This document shows, in pieces, positions 1-8,720 of a DNA stretch of 64,000 bases. Each line of letters opens with the position of its first letter. Position 1 is the stretch's first letter. The notes under the pieces were generated by a model. It did no database searches. It was given only the letters and a program-made list of their open reading frames with translations, and was not told the origin of the DNA. The stretch covers positions 62,001 through 126,000 of the forward strand of contig JAFZVV010000009.1 in the NCBI GenBank assembly GCA_017617615.1, written 5' to 3'. Position numbers and translations under genes: made by a program. Origin of the DNA: Prevotella sp. (lineage in GTDB: Bacteria; Bacteroidota; Bacteroidia; Bacteroidales; Bacteroidaceae).

Positions 1-451
1 CTGCAAGGTTGACGAAATCATAGTCAAGCACGTCATTCCTCCCGTCGTTGTGGAGCATGTTCTTCAACGGATAGGTCACGAAATACCTCCGGCGGTTGTT
101 GGGATCGAGTCCCCAACAGTAGTGGGCAAGATGGTCGTCGACCCATTTCCTGCCGCATTTCCCCTGTTTCTCTTTTGAGGAAACCGACGATTTCCACCAT
201 TCGAGTCGTTGAAAATAGTTCTGTCCGTCGAATCCCACGTTCATGATGAATTTCTTCATCATGTGGCTGTCGTCGATGGGGATGAAAGCCTCGTCGGTTC
301 CCCCTGGCGTGATGTCGCGCACCTCTGTGACGATGGCATGCTCTGCCGTCAGCTGCACGTTGACGCTGATGCGGTGGAGGACGGTCTGTGCTCCCGCCGT
401 GATGGTCAGTGGCAACAAAGCCCATGCCAGTAAAAGCTTGGTTTTTCTCAT
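1..451 (-). CDS. Secreted protein, DUF2207-like N-terminus (partial, runs off left edge)
   Basis: The reading frame opens with ATG at 449-451 and stays open to base 2, giving 150 residues with the C-terminus outside the window. It begins with a signal peptide (MRKTKLLLAWALLPLTITAGAQ). The next segment, with the pattern VNVQLTAEHAIVTEVRDI, resembles the amphipathic start of DUF2207-type membrane proteins, which open with a beta-sandwich ectodomain. That family assignment is by eye from the N-terminus only and is tentative. The gene is divergent from the SusC-like gene at 946. A possible -7 box (TATTTTTGC on the minus strand) lies at 619-627. The start is the only Met followed directly by a signal peptide. 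Confidence 0.6.
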   Translation of the reverse strand, partial: MRKTKLLLAWALLPLTITAGAQTVLHRISVNVQLTAEHAIVTEVRDITPGGTDEAFIPIDDSHMMKKFIMNVGFDGQNYFQRLEWWKSSVSSKEKQGKCGRKWVDDHLAHYCWGLDPNNRRRYFVTYPLKNMLHNDGRNDVLDYDFVNLA

Positions 452-945
452 AGCCCTGGTTTTAGTCTTCGGTTCCGAAGGGAGAGTAACAAAGGGAGGG
501 TGATGGAAAGCCCGTGAATCAATCGCAGGAATACCATATCAGTCCGTTCCTTGCAATCCTTTTCATCTACCTTCTACTTCCCCTTCCAAAGGAAGCATAA
601 GAAGTCGGTTTACGTGATGCAAAAATACATAAAAAAAGCAAACAACAAGATTCTGGGAGAATAAATTTTTCGGTCACCGGCACCAGACCGTATATTTATC
701 CACAAAAACATGGCATATTCATTCATTTCATGTGTTTTATAAGGATTTTCGGCACCGTCGCACCGACACTTCGTCAAGCGAATTGTTAAAAAAAGCACCC
801 CTTTGCCATATAAGATTAGTAAACCTCGTATTATTTTCACTTTTTTATGGTTTTGTTTGCAATTTGCAAGAAAAAACGCTAATTTTGCAAACTGCATTTA
901 TGTGCAATGTTGGAAACGAACAATAATAGATAAACACACTTTTTT
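452..945. other. Intergenic region between divergent genes
   Basis: This 494-base stretch separates the partial minus-strand gene from the SusC-like gene. I see no supported gene in it. The short frames it contains lack a ribosome-binding context and recognisable products. It holds the promoter of the SusC-like gene (856-888) and a possible minus-strand -7 box (619-627). The 610-890 part is AT-rich, as expected of regulatory DNA here. Confidence 0.6.
856..888 (+). promoter_or_regulatory. Promoter of the SusC-like operon
   Basis: The -33 element TTTG (856-859) is followed by a 20-nt spacer and the -7 element TAATTTTG (880-887). This matches the Bacteroidota primary sigma consensus TTTG-N19/20-TAnnTTTG. 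Transcription would start near 893, giving a leader of about 50 nt before the ATG at 946. Confidence 0.75.
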
Positions 946-3900
946 ATGAAAAAAAGACTATGCTTGATTTTGGCCTGCCTTTTCATGTCTATTGGAACGG
1001 CATTGGCTCAGCACACTGTCAATGGTACCGTGGTATCGGCCGACGACGGTGAGCCTATCATCGGCGCCACAGTGAAGGTGAAAGACACCAATACCGGTGT
1101 GGTGACCGACATCGACGGTAAGTTCAGCCTGAGCACCAGTACAGCCAAACCCACCCTCGAAATTACCTATATCGGTATGAAGAAAATGACCGTGAAAGGC
1201 GGCAAGGACATCGTGGTGAAAATGACATCCGATGCCAACCTCATCGAGGAAGTGGTGGTCACTGGTATGCAGCAGATGGACAAGCGTCTGTTTACCGGTG
1301 CCACGACAAAAATAGATGCCGACAAGGCGAAGCTCGACGGTGTGGCCGACGTCACCCGTTCGCTTGAGGGCCGTGTGTCGGGTGTGACGGTGCAGAACGT
1401 GTCGGGAACCTTCGGTACTGCCCCGAAAATCCGCGTGCGTGGCGCCACCTCCATCTACGGCAGCAGTTCGCCACTGTGGGTGGTCGACGGTGTGATTATG
1501 GAGGATGCCGTGAACGTATCGGCCGACGACCTTTCGTCGGGTGATGCCGCCACGCTGATTTCCAATGCCATTGCCGGTCTGAATGCCGATGATATTGAGA
1601 GTTTCCAAGTGCTCAAGGACGGTAGTGCCACTTCCATCTACGGTGCGCGCGCCATGGCCGGTGTGGTGGTCATCACCACAAAGAAGGGCCGCTCGGGCAG
1701 CAGCAGCATCAACTATACGGGAGAGTTCACCTACCGCATGAAGCCCAGTTACGCCGAATACAACATCAGCAACTCCCAGGAACAGATGGGTATCTACAAG
1801 GAGATGGAAGCCAAGGGCTGGCTGGAATTCTCCGCCCTTGCCAACGGCTCGTCGTCGGGTCTCTACGGCCGCATGTACAACATGATGGACCAGTGGGATG
1901 CCGAGAAAGGGTTCAGTCTCCCCTTCACTCAGGCCGCCATGAACAGATACCTGCAGCAGGCAGAGTTCCGCAATACCGACTGGTTCGACCTGTTGTTCAA
2001 CAACAACGTGATGATGAACCACTCGGTGAGCATCTCCACAGGTACGGACAAGGCCAATCTCTATGCCTCACTCTCCGCTCTCGTCGACCCGGGATGGTAT
2101 AAGGACAGCAAGGTGCAGCGCTATACCGCCAACATGAACGCCTCGTTCAACCTCTCGAAGAACGTGACGCTGACCATGCGCACCACCGGTTCGTTCCGCG
2201 ACCAGAAGGCTCCTGGTACACTCAACCAGAGCACCGACGTGGTGAGTGGTGCCGTGAACCGTAGTTTCGACATCAACCCGTTCAGCTTCTGTATGAACAC
2301 CTCACGTACGCTCGACCCCTACGACACCTATACCCGTAACTATGCTCCGTTCAATATCTTCGACGAGTTGGACAACAACTACATCGACGTCGACGTGATG
2401 GACCTGAAGTTCCAGGGCGAGTTGTCGTGGAAACCTATCCTCGGTCTTGAACTGAAGGCACTGGGTGCCTACCGCATCAACCACTCCAACCGTGAGCACT
2501 ATGTGCTCAACCACTCCAACCAGGCCGAGGCCTACCGTGCCGGTGTCGACAATCCCAACATCATGTACAACAACACCTATCTGTACACCGACCCCGACGT
2601 GCCCAACTCACTCCCCATCTCCGTGATGCCCGAAGGCGGTATCTACACGCTGAACCGCAACAAGGTGAAACAGCTCGACTTCCGTGCCACCGCAAATTAT
2701 AATAAGGTATGGAACGACACCCATATTTTCAACGTCCTGGTAGGTATGGAAGCCAACCGCGCCGACTACGATGCCGCAGAGTTCACCGTGATGGGTGTAG
2801 ACTACGAGATGAGCAAACTGGTGCATATGAACAAGGACCGCACGAAGCAAGCCATCGAGGAAGGCACCACTTTCGACTCCTTCGGTCAGTCGTGGAACCG
2901 CCGTCTGGCCTACGTTGCCAACCTCAACTATTCCTACAAGGGCCGTTACGTGTTGAACCTTACCGGTCGTTACGACGGTTCCAACCAGTTGGGCAAGGCC
3001 CGCAAGTCGCGCTGGCTCCCCACCTGGAACGTCTCCACTTCGTGGAACGCCCATGAGGAGAAATGGTTCCAGAACTGGCAGGAGAAGACCCGCAACGCCT
3101 TCTCGCATGCCACCCTCCGCCTGTCGTACTCGCTCAACGGTGAGCAGACCACCGCTTCAAACGCCCTTGCCATTTATCGTTCGGAAATCATCTGGCGTCC
3201 ATGGGGCGACCAGCAGGAGAGTGCCATCTACCTCTCCTCGTTGGCCAACTCTGAACTGACCTACGAGAAGAAGCATGAGTTCAACGTGGGTATAGACCTC
3301 GGTTTCATCGGCAACCGCATCAACTTGGTGACCGACTTCTACTGGCGCGACAACTTCGACCTGATGGGTTATACGAACACCCCGGGTGCTGGTGGTGAAA
3401 TCCGCAAGTTTGCCAACGTGGCTTCGATGAAGTCACATGGTGTAGAGGCTACCCTGACCACACAGAACATCCGTACCGACGACTTCTCGTGGACCACCGA
3501 CCTCACCTTTGCCTATTGCAAGACCGAGATTACCGACCTGCTTGCCCAGACCCGTGTCATCGACCTGGTGCGCCAGAACGGTTCCTACCGCAAAGGCTAT
3601 CCTCACCGCTCGCTGTTCTCTATCCCCTTCATGGGTCTGAACGACGAAGGTATCCCCACTATCACCAACGAGGAGGGTGAAGTGACCACTACCAACATCA
3701 ACTTCCAGGAGTACGACAAGCTCGACTTCCTGAAGTATGAAGGTCCGACGGAGCCCACCACCACCGGTGGTATGAACAATATGATTCGCTGGAAGAACTG
3801 GCGCCTGAACGTGTTCGTCACCTATTCCTTCGGCAACAAGATTCGCCTCGACCCGGTGTTCGCCTCCGGCTACTCTGATCAGGCCGCCATGCCCAAAGAG

Positions 3901-4269
3901 TTCAAGAACCGCTGGGTGATTCCCGGCGACGAGGAGAAGACCATCATCCCCGCCATCGCCAGTGTGCGCCAGCGTTCGAACGACTACACGCTGAGTTACG
4001 CCTACAATGCCTACAACTACTCTACGGCCCGTGTGGCCGACGGTGGTTTCATCCGTCTGAAAGACGTGTCGCTCACCTACGACTTCAACCCCAGCTTCCT
4101 GCACAAGATTGGACTGAGCACCGCCTCGCTGAAACTCGATGCCACCAACCTGGTGTTGCTCTATGCCGACAAGAAACTCAACGGCCAAGACCCGGAGTTC
4201 GTGAACGCCGGTGGTGTGGCCTCTCCCCTCTCGAAGCAGTTTACGCTGACTGTCCGTCTCGGCATTTAA
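946..4269 (+). CDS. SusC/RagA-family TonB-linked outer membrane receptor
   Basis: The 1107-residue protein has a signal peptide (about 1-22) and a carboxypeptidase-regulatory-like domain (about 24-100; GEPIIGATVKVKDTNTG). A TonB-box-like EEVVVTG segment follows, then a plug domain (about 115-245; QVLKDGSATSIYGARAMAGVVVITTKKG), then a long beta-barrel ending in TVRLGI. Family members import oligomers across the outer membrane with a SusD-type lipoprotein lid, powered by TonB-ExbBD. The SusD partner is the next gene, 35 nt downstream. No glycoside hydrolase is nearby. The downstream metallopeptidase and DUF4302 lipoprotein suggest a peptide or protein substrate rather than a glycan, which is inference. 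The operon's energiser is probably the TonB set at 41.8-45 kb. Confidence 0.95.
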   Translation: MKKRLCLILACLFMSIGTALAQHTVNGTVVSADDGEPIIGATVKVKDTNTGVVTDIDGKFSLSTSTAKPTLEITYIGMKKMTVKGGKDIVVKMTSDANLIEEVVVTGMQQMDKRLFTGATTKIDADKAKLDGVADVTRSLEGRVSGVTVQNVSGTFGTAPKIRVRGATSIYGSSSPLWVVDGVIMEDAVNVSADDLSSGDAATLISNAIAGLNADDIESFQVLKDGSATSIYGARAMAGVVVITTKKGRSGSSSINYTGEFTYRMKPSYAEYNISNSQEQMGIYKEMEAKGWLEFSALANGSSSGLYGRMYNMMDQWDAEKGFSLPFTQAAMNRYLQQAEFRNTDWFDLLFNNNVMMNHSVSISTGTDKANLYASLSALVDPGWYKDSKVQRYTANMNASFNLSKNVTLTMRTTGSFRDQKAPGTLNQSTDVVSGAVNRSFDINPFSFCMNTSRTLDPYDTYTRNYAPFNIFDELDNNYIDVDVMDLKFQGELSWKPILGLELKALGAYRINHSNREHYVLNHSNQAEAYRAGVDNPNIMYNNTYLYTDPDVPNSLPISVMPEGGIYTLNRNKVKQLDFRATANYNKVWNDTHIFNVLVGMEANRADYDAAEFTVMGVDYEMSKLVHMNKDRTKQAIEEGTTFDSFGQSWNRRLAYVANLNYSYKGRYVLNLTGRYDGSNQLGKARKSRWLPTWNVSTSWNAHEEKWFQNWQEKTRNAFSHATLRLSYSLNGEQTTASNALAIYRSEIIWRPWGDQQESAIYLSSLANSELTYEKKHEFNVGIDLGFIGNRINLVTDFYWRDNFDLMGYTNTPGAGGEIRKFANVASMKSHGVEATLTTQNIRTDDFSWTTDLTFAYCKTEITDLLAQTRVIDLVRQNGSYRKGYPHRSLFSIPFMGLNDEGIPTITNEEGEVTTTNINFQEYDKLDFLKYEGPTEPTTTGGMNNMIRWKNWRLNVFVTYSFGNKIRLDPVFASGYSDQAAMPKEFKNRWVIPGDEEKTIIPAIASVRQRSNDYTLSYAYNAYNYSTARVADGGFIRLKDVSLTYDFNPSFLHKIGLSTASLKLDATNLVLLYADKKLNGQDPEFVNAGGVASPLSKQFTLTVRLGI

Positions 4270-4304
4270 TCATCATTGAATCCATTAAAAAGCAACCATA
4301 AGAT

Positions 4305-6035
4305 ATGAAATCAGTAAAATATATCATGATGTCGGCGCTCGTAGCGCTCTCCCTGTCGTCATGCAGCGAGAGTTTCCTCGACCATCCTGCCGACGACCGC
4401 ACTGAAATCGACTCTGAGGACAAGATCATCAAACTGCTGACCAGTTCTTATCCTGGGGGCAACTACTTGTGGGTTTGTGAATTGTCGAGCGACAACCTCA
4501 TCGACAACCAGACTCCGCATATGCCTACGAAGAGTTGGGACCCGCAAATCCTCTCCCACTACAACTACCCCTCTTACGACCGTGCCGACGACCAACTCTA
4601 CAAGTTCGAGCCTGCCACGATGTCTACCTACTCCGACCACGACCAGCCTGGCCAGATATGGGAAGGGTTCTACTCCAGTATAGCCTCTGTAAACGCTGCT
4701 CTTGAAGCCATCGACAAAGTGGCTGCCGAGACAGGCATGACAGCCCGTCTGAAGGCCGCCCGTGCCGAGGCCCTGCTTATCCGTGCCTACGACCATTTCT
4801 GCCTGGTGAACGTTTTCTGCCAGCCCTACAAGGATGCCGAGGCCAGCAAGCGTGATATCGGCGTGCCCTACGTGACCGTTTCAGAGGATGTGGTACAGAA
4901 GGAATACGACCGTGGCAACGTGGCAGAGGTCTATGACAAGATCCAGGCCGACCTGGAGGAAGGCCTTGCTTCCCTCGACGAGCAAATCTTCGAGAAGCCC
5001 AAATGGCACTTCAACAACAAGGCAGCCCATGCCTTTGCCGCCCGCTTCTATCTCTATAAGCATGAGTGGCAGAAGACCATCGACCATGCCAACGCCGTGC
5101 TGGGCACCGACTACAGCACGCTCAAGGACATGATGTTCGACTATGCTCCCCTTGGTGATGCCTACTATGGCGACGATTTTGCCAACGCCTGGCAGAATCC
5201 TGCCCAGAACAACAACCTATTGCTCATCTCCACCTATTCGGTATTGGCACGCCGCTCCGTGGGCTACCGCTATTCCTGCGCCGGCCCTGCCGCCCGCGAG
5301 GTGTTCCTCATTACCAGTGGCCGCCACGCTTTCTGGCGCAGTTACTACATCTGCCCGCTCACCGGTGTTGCCGGCATGTTCGGCTCCAGCACCTCCGACT
5401 ACGGCTATCGTTCGGGCAAGATCAGCGAGCAGTTTGAATTCACCGACAAGATTGCCCAGATTGGCTACGCCCATATCATCCACCGCGCCTTCACCGCCAA
5501 CGAACTGTTGCTGGAGCGCGCTGAGGCCAAAATCATGCTGAAGCAATATGACGCTGCCTGTGAAGACATGTGCAACTACTGGAACATCAGCATCGAGAAA
5601 CTTCCCGACGTAGACAAGGCCACCTATGGCGCATACGTCAACGTGGCCACCAAGGCCATCATCGACTCGTGGTATTCGGATGCCTCTCACGACAACTGCT
5701 TCGAGAACTGGGACTTCACCCAGGGTGTGAGCAGCAGCTATGTGATACCTCATGAGGCTACCCCATACATGAACTGCCTGAACGAATGGCGCCGCTGGGA
5801 GACCTCGTTCGAGGGACTCCGTTTCTTCGACCTGAAGCGCTGGGGATTGGAATACAAGCACATCGTGGGTCTGAACAGTGAGGAATACCCACTTCCCGTG
5901 AACGACCCGCGCCGTGCCATCGAAGTGCCCTGGGAGGCCATTTCTGCCGGTATGGCCAGTTCACGCGGCGCGATGTCGGCTCCCGCCAATGCCAACATCG
6001 GACTGATTGACACCAAAGAATTCAAGACCAATTAA
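4305..6035 (+). CDS. SusD/RagB-family nutrient-binding outer membrane lipoprotein
   Basis: This 576-residue lipoprotein has lipobox LSSC with Cys20 as the lipidated residue. The family signature near the C-terminus (EWRRWETSFEGLRFFDLKRWG) is clear, and the central part has the helical, TPR-like character of SusD proteins. It would sit on the outer face over the SusC barrel and capture substrate. It lies 35 nt after the SusC-like gene and 14 nt before the metallopeptidase gene, so all are probably co-transcribed from the promoter at 856-888. Substrate specificity cannot be read from the sequence. Confidence 0.94.
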   Translation: MKSVKYIMMSALVALSLSSCSESFLDHPADDRTEIDSEDKIIKLLTSSYPGGNYLWVCELSSDNLIDNQTPHMPTKSWDPQILSHYNYPSYDRADDQLYKFEPATMSTYSDHDQPGQIWEGFYSSIASVNAALEAIDKVAAETGMTARLKAARAEALLIRAYDHFCLVNVFCQPYKDAEASKRDIGVPYVTVSEDVVQKEYDRGNVAEVYDKIQADLEEGLASLDEQIFEKPKWHFNNKAAHAFAARFYLYKHEWQKTIDHANAVLGTDYSTLKDMMFDYAPLGDAYYGDDFANAWQNPAQNNNLLLISTYSVLARRSVGYRYSCAGPAAREVFLITSGRHAFWRSYYICPLTGVAGMFGSSTSDYGYRSGKISEQFEFTDKIAQIGYAHIIHRAFTANELLLERAEAKIMLKQYDAACEDMCNYWNISIEKLPDVDKATYGAYVNVATKAIIDSWYSDASHDNCFENWDFTQGVSSSYVIPHEATPYMNCLNEWRRWETSFEGLRFFDLKRWGLEYKHIVGLNSEEYPLPVNDPRRAIEVPWEAISAGMASSRGAMSAPANANIGLIDTKEFKTN

Positions 6036-6049
6036 AGGAGGACACAGCA

Positions 6050-7258
6050 ATGAGAAACAGACTGAATATCCTATTTTTCTGCGCCATGATGATGGTGGGC
6101 ACCGGGTTCATCTCCTGTTCTGAAGACGACCTTGGCCCCAGCATCTTCGACACCAACGACTATCCGCTTGACAGGACAAAATACTCATTTCCCCTCGACA
6201 CCTTCCTGAAGGTAAACTTCCTGGAGCCCTACAACGTGAAGTTCATCTACCGCATGGAAGACATCGGCTCCGACATGTCGAAGAACCTTACGCCAGCCGA
6301 ATATTCGAAGAGCATCCAGTTGGCCGTGCTGTCGAAATATCTCTGGTACGACGTATATGAGAAATACGGCACCGACCGGTTCCTGAAAGAGAACAGTCCG
6401 CGTATCATCCATGTCATCGGCTCGAAGAACCTGAACCCCAGCCAAGGCACCGAGATCCTGGGTGTGGCAGAGGGAGGCTTGAAAATCTCGCTCTACAACG
6501 TGAACAACCTCAATCCTGCCGACATCGACATGATGAATGAATATTTCTTCAAGACGATGCACCATGAGTTCGGCCATATCCTCGACCAGACCCACCTGCG
6601 CCCATCTGACTTCAACATGATTTCGCGCAGTTTCTACGATGCCTCGACGTGGACCAACCTGCCCGACTCCATGGCTGCCGGCCGTGGCTTCGTGTCACCC
6701 TACGCCGCCAGTGCCGCCGGTGAGGACTGGGTAGAGGTGCTCGCCAACTACGTCACCCGCGATTCGCTGAGCTGGGCAGCCATGATGCGTGCCGCTGCTT
6801 ACGAATGGGAAGAAGTCGACATGACCCGGGAGGATTACGTGAAGCGTGCCGCCGGTGCCAACCTCGATACCGTGGGCTACTACCGCCAGCACGACAACGG
6901 AGAGGAAAAAGTGTATCGCAAGGTTTGCAAGCGCTACTCCGACGACTATGTGTCACTCGATGAGGACGGCAACGTGCAATGGGAACATCCCGCCGGCGTT
7001 TTTGGCGACCAAGTCATCCTGCAGAAGCTCGAGATGGTAGAGGCCTGGATGAAAGAGCACTGGAACATTGATATCCATGGCCTGCGCTACGAAGTGCAGC
7101 ACCGCCAGTTTGCCACCAATCCCGATGGCTCGTTCAAGATTGGCTTCAATGGCCGTCTCGTGAACCGTCTCACCGAGCCTTACGAGGGAGATTCCTCCAT
7201 CACGCTGATGGACTACCTGGAGACATGGGTTACGATTTATAAGAGTATACAACAATAA
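6050..7258 (+). CDS. Putative zinc-binding metallopeptidase lipoprotein (Peptidase_Mx1-like)
   Basis: The 402-residue protein has a lipoprotein signal ending FISC (Cys23). A gluzincin-type HExxH motif lies at residues 172-176 (HEFGH), extended as HEFGHILDQTH. A downstream ED-W-EVLANYV segment could supply a further zinc ligand. The match is to the putative zinc-binding metallopeptidase family that commonly follows SusC/SusD pairs in Bacteroidales. The protein would be anchored in the outer membrane and could trim a peptide substrate for the adjacent transporter. That role is inferred from position. The ATG lies 14 nt after the SusD stop, behind AAAGGAGG, an unusually strong Shine-Dalgarno for this phylum. 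Confidence 0.85.
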   Translation: MRNRLNILFFCAMMMVGTGFISCSEDDLGPSIFDTNDYPLDRTKYSFPLDTFLKVNFLEPYNVKFIYRMEDIGSDMSKNLTPAEYSKSIQLAVLSKYLWYDVYEKYGTDRFLKENSPRIIHVIGSKNLNPSQGTEILGVAEGGLKISLYNVNNLNPADIDMMNEYFFKTMHHEFGHILDQTHLRPSDFNMISRSFYDASTWTNLPDSMAAGRGFVSPYAASAAGEDWVEVLANYVTRDSLSWAAMMRAAAYEWEEVDMTREDYVKRAAGANLDTVGYYRQHDNGEEKVYRKVCKRYSDDYVSLDEDGNVQWEHPAGVFGDQVILQKLEMVEAWMKEHWNIDIHGLRYEVQHRQFATNPDGSFKIGFNGRLVNRLTEPYEGDSSITLMDYLETWVTIYKSIQQ

Positions 7259-7267
7259 GACACCGAC

Positions 7268-8695
7268 ATGAAAAAGATATTAAGCATTTCATTGATTCTG
7301 GCCGCCTGCCTCGCTTTCAACTCCTGCGTGCAGGAAGAGGACGACATCTTCGACAAATCTGCTGCCGAGCGTCTGAATGAGGCCAGTGACGTGTATTCCA
7401 AGCGTCTGATGGCATCGCCCAACGGCTGGGCCATGCAGCTGTATCCCACCAACGAAGACGAATGGCCCTACGGCAACGGTTATCTGGTGCTCTGTCGTTT
7501 CAACAAGGACTACTCCGTTGACGTGTCGATGAACAACATTTTCACCGACGGAACGTATTGGACGGAAACCTCGCTCTGGGAAGTGCTCACCGACAATGGT
7601 CCCGTGCTGTCGTTCAACTCGCACAACAAGTGTATCCATGCTTTCAGCGACCCCTATGACATCTGGTTCACCGGTACCGACGACCATGCCAACAACGAGT
7701 CGGGCACGGGTATCGGCGGCGACTATGAGTTCATCATCGTCGACGCCCCCGAGGATGCCTCGTACATGATGCTCAAGGGCAAGAAGCGCGGCACCTACAA
7801 CCTGCTCACCTCCGTGGAGATGGGTGTGGACTTCGAGGACTACCTCACCGATGTGAAGAACTTCCGCAAGACCTACTTCCCGATGAATGCCCCCACGTTC
7901 GACGTAGTGCATTTCGGCGACAGTCTCTGCAAGATGGAGATGAGCTACCCCAGCGAGATGAACGGTGACGCGACGAAGAACCTCGACTTCGACGGTCTGC
8001 CCAACATCTATCCTTACGACGGCGACCCCATCATCGACCAGAAGTTCAACACTTTCCTCATCACCAAGCGTGGCAACGAATACTATCTGCGTTTCCGCGA
8101 CAAGATCAAGGCTGGCGACGTGGAAGTGCAGGAATTCGTTTATCGCACCGAGAAAGACATCTTCGAGTCGGTAGACAACCCTGCCTATTACATCGAGGGT
8201 AACAACCCCTTCACGTTCTTTTCCTCTACGATGGAGAAGGGAAGCGCCACATGGATTCTCACCGACCAGTCGGAGAAAGGTGCCGCTTTCATCAGCCAGC
8301 TCAGCGAGTACTTCACCTCGCTCTCCAACTCGTCGAACACGGTATCGTTCGGACAAGTACAGCTGGTTCCCACCGACCAGGGCATTCTCCTTCAGGTGGC
8401 CTACAAGAACAAGCCCAAGAAAGGCCGTGAGAGCACAGGCTACATGCAATACCTCTACAACATGAACAATTCTGGCGGAAAGTTCAAGCTGACCTACAAC
8501 AAGCCCTATGGCACCACCTCACAGGAAGAGAACACGTCGATGATTGGTCTCGACCAACCCTCCGTCAAGGCCGTGGTCGACTTCTTTGCCCAGGAGTTCG
8601 AGATTGGTGGCGGCACGACTGCCTTCAACCTCAATACCGTAAGGCTATCGCCTTCTTCGGCCACCAGCTCATACATCATCATGTCGAAAAAGTAA
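7268..8695 (+). CDS. DUF4302 domain-containing lipoprotein
   Basis: This 475-residue lipoprotein has lipobox FNSC (Cys20). The segment just after the anchor (DIFDKSAAERLNEASDVYSK, then a PNGWAMQLYP motif) is typical of DUF4302 proteins. These repeatedly accompany SusC/SusD and the HExxH lipoprotein in Bacteroidales. The function of the domain is unknown. It is probably an extra surface binding or scaffold subunit of the uptake complex, judged only from gene order. It starts 9 nt after the metallopeptidase stop and belongs to the same operon. Confidence 0.83.
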   Translation: MKKILSISLILAACLAFNSCVQEEDDIFDKSAAERLNEASDVYSKRLMASPNGWAMQLYPTNEDEWPYGNGYLVLCRFNKDYSVDVSMNNIFTDGTYWTETSLWEVLTDNGPVLSFNSHNKCIHAFSDPYDIWFTGTDDHANNESGTGIGGDYEFIIVDAPEDASYMMLKGKKRGTYNLLTSVEMGVDFEDYLTDVKNFRKTYFPMNAPTFDVVHFGDSLCKMEMSYPSEMNGDATKNLDFDGLPNIYPYDGDPIIDQKFNTFLITKRGNEYYLRFRDKIKAGDVEVQEFVYRTEKDIFESVDNPAYYIEGNNPFTFFSSTMEKGSATWILTDQSEKGAAFISQLSEYFTSLSNSSNTVSFGQVQLVPTDQGILLQVAYKNKPKKGRESTGYMQYLYNMNNSGGKFKLTYNKPYGTTSQEENTSMIGLDQPSVKAVVDFFAQEFEIGGGTTAFNLNTVRLSPSSATSSYIIMSKK

Positions 8696-8720
8696 TTACT
8701 CATTTTTAATTTTATAGCGT

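Noticed and set aside
958..2022. A 354-codon minus-strand open frame inside the SusC-like gene
   Set aside because: It is a His/Val-rich shadow of the receptor's coding strand, with no ribosome-binding context.
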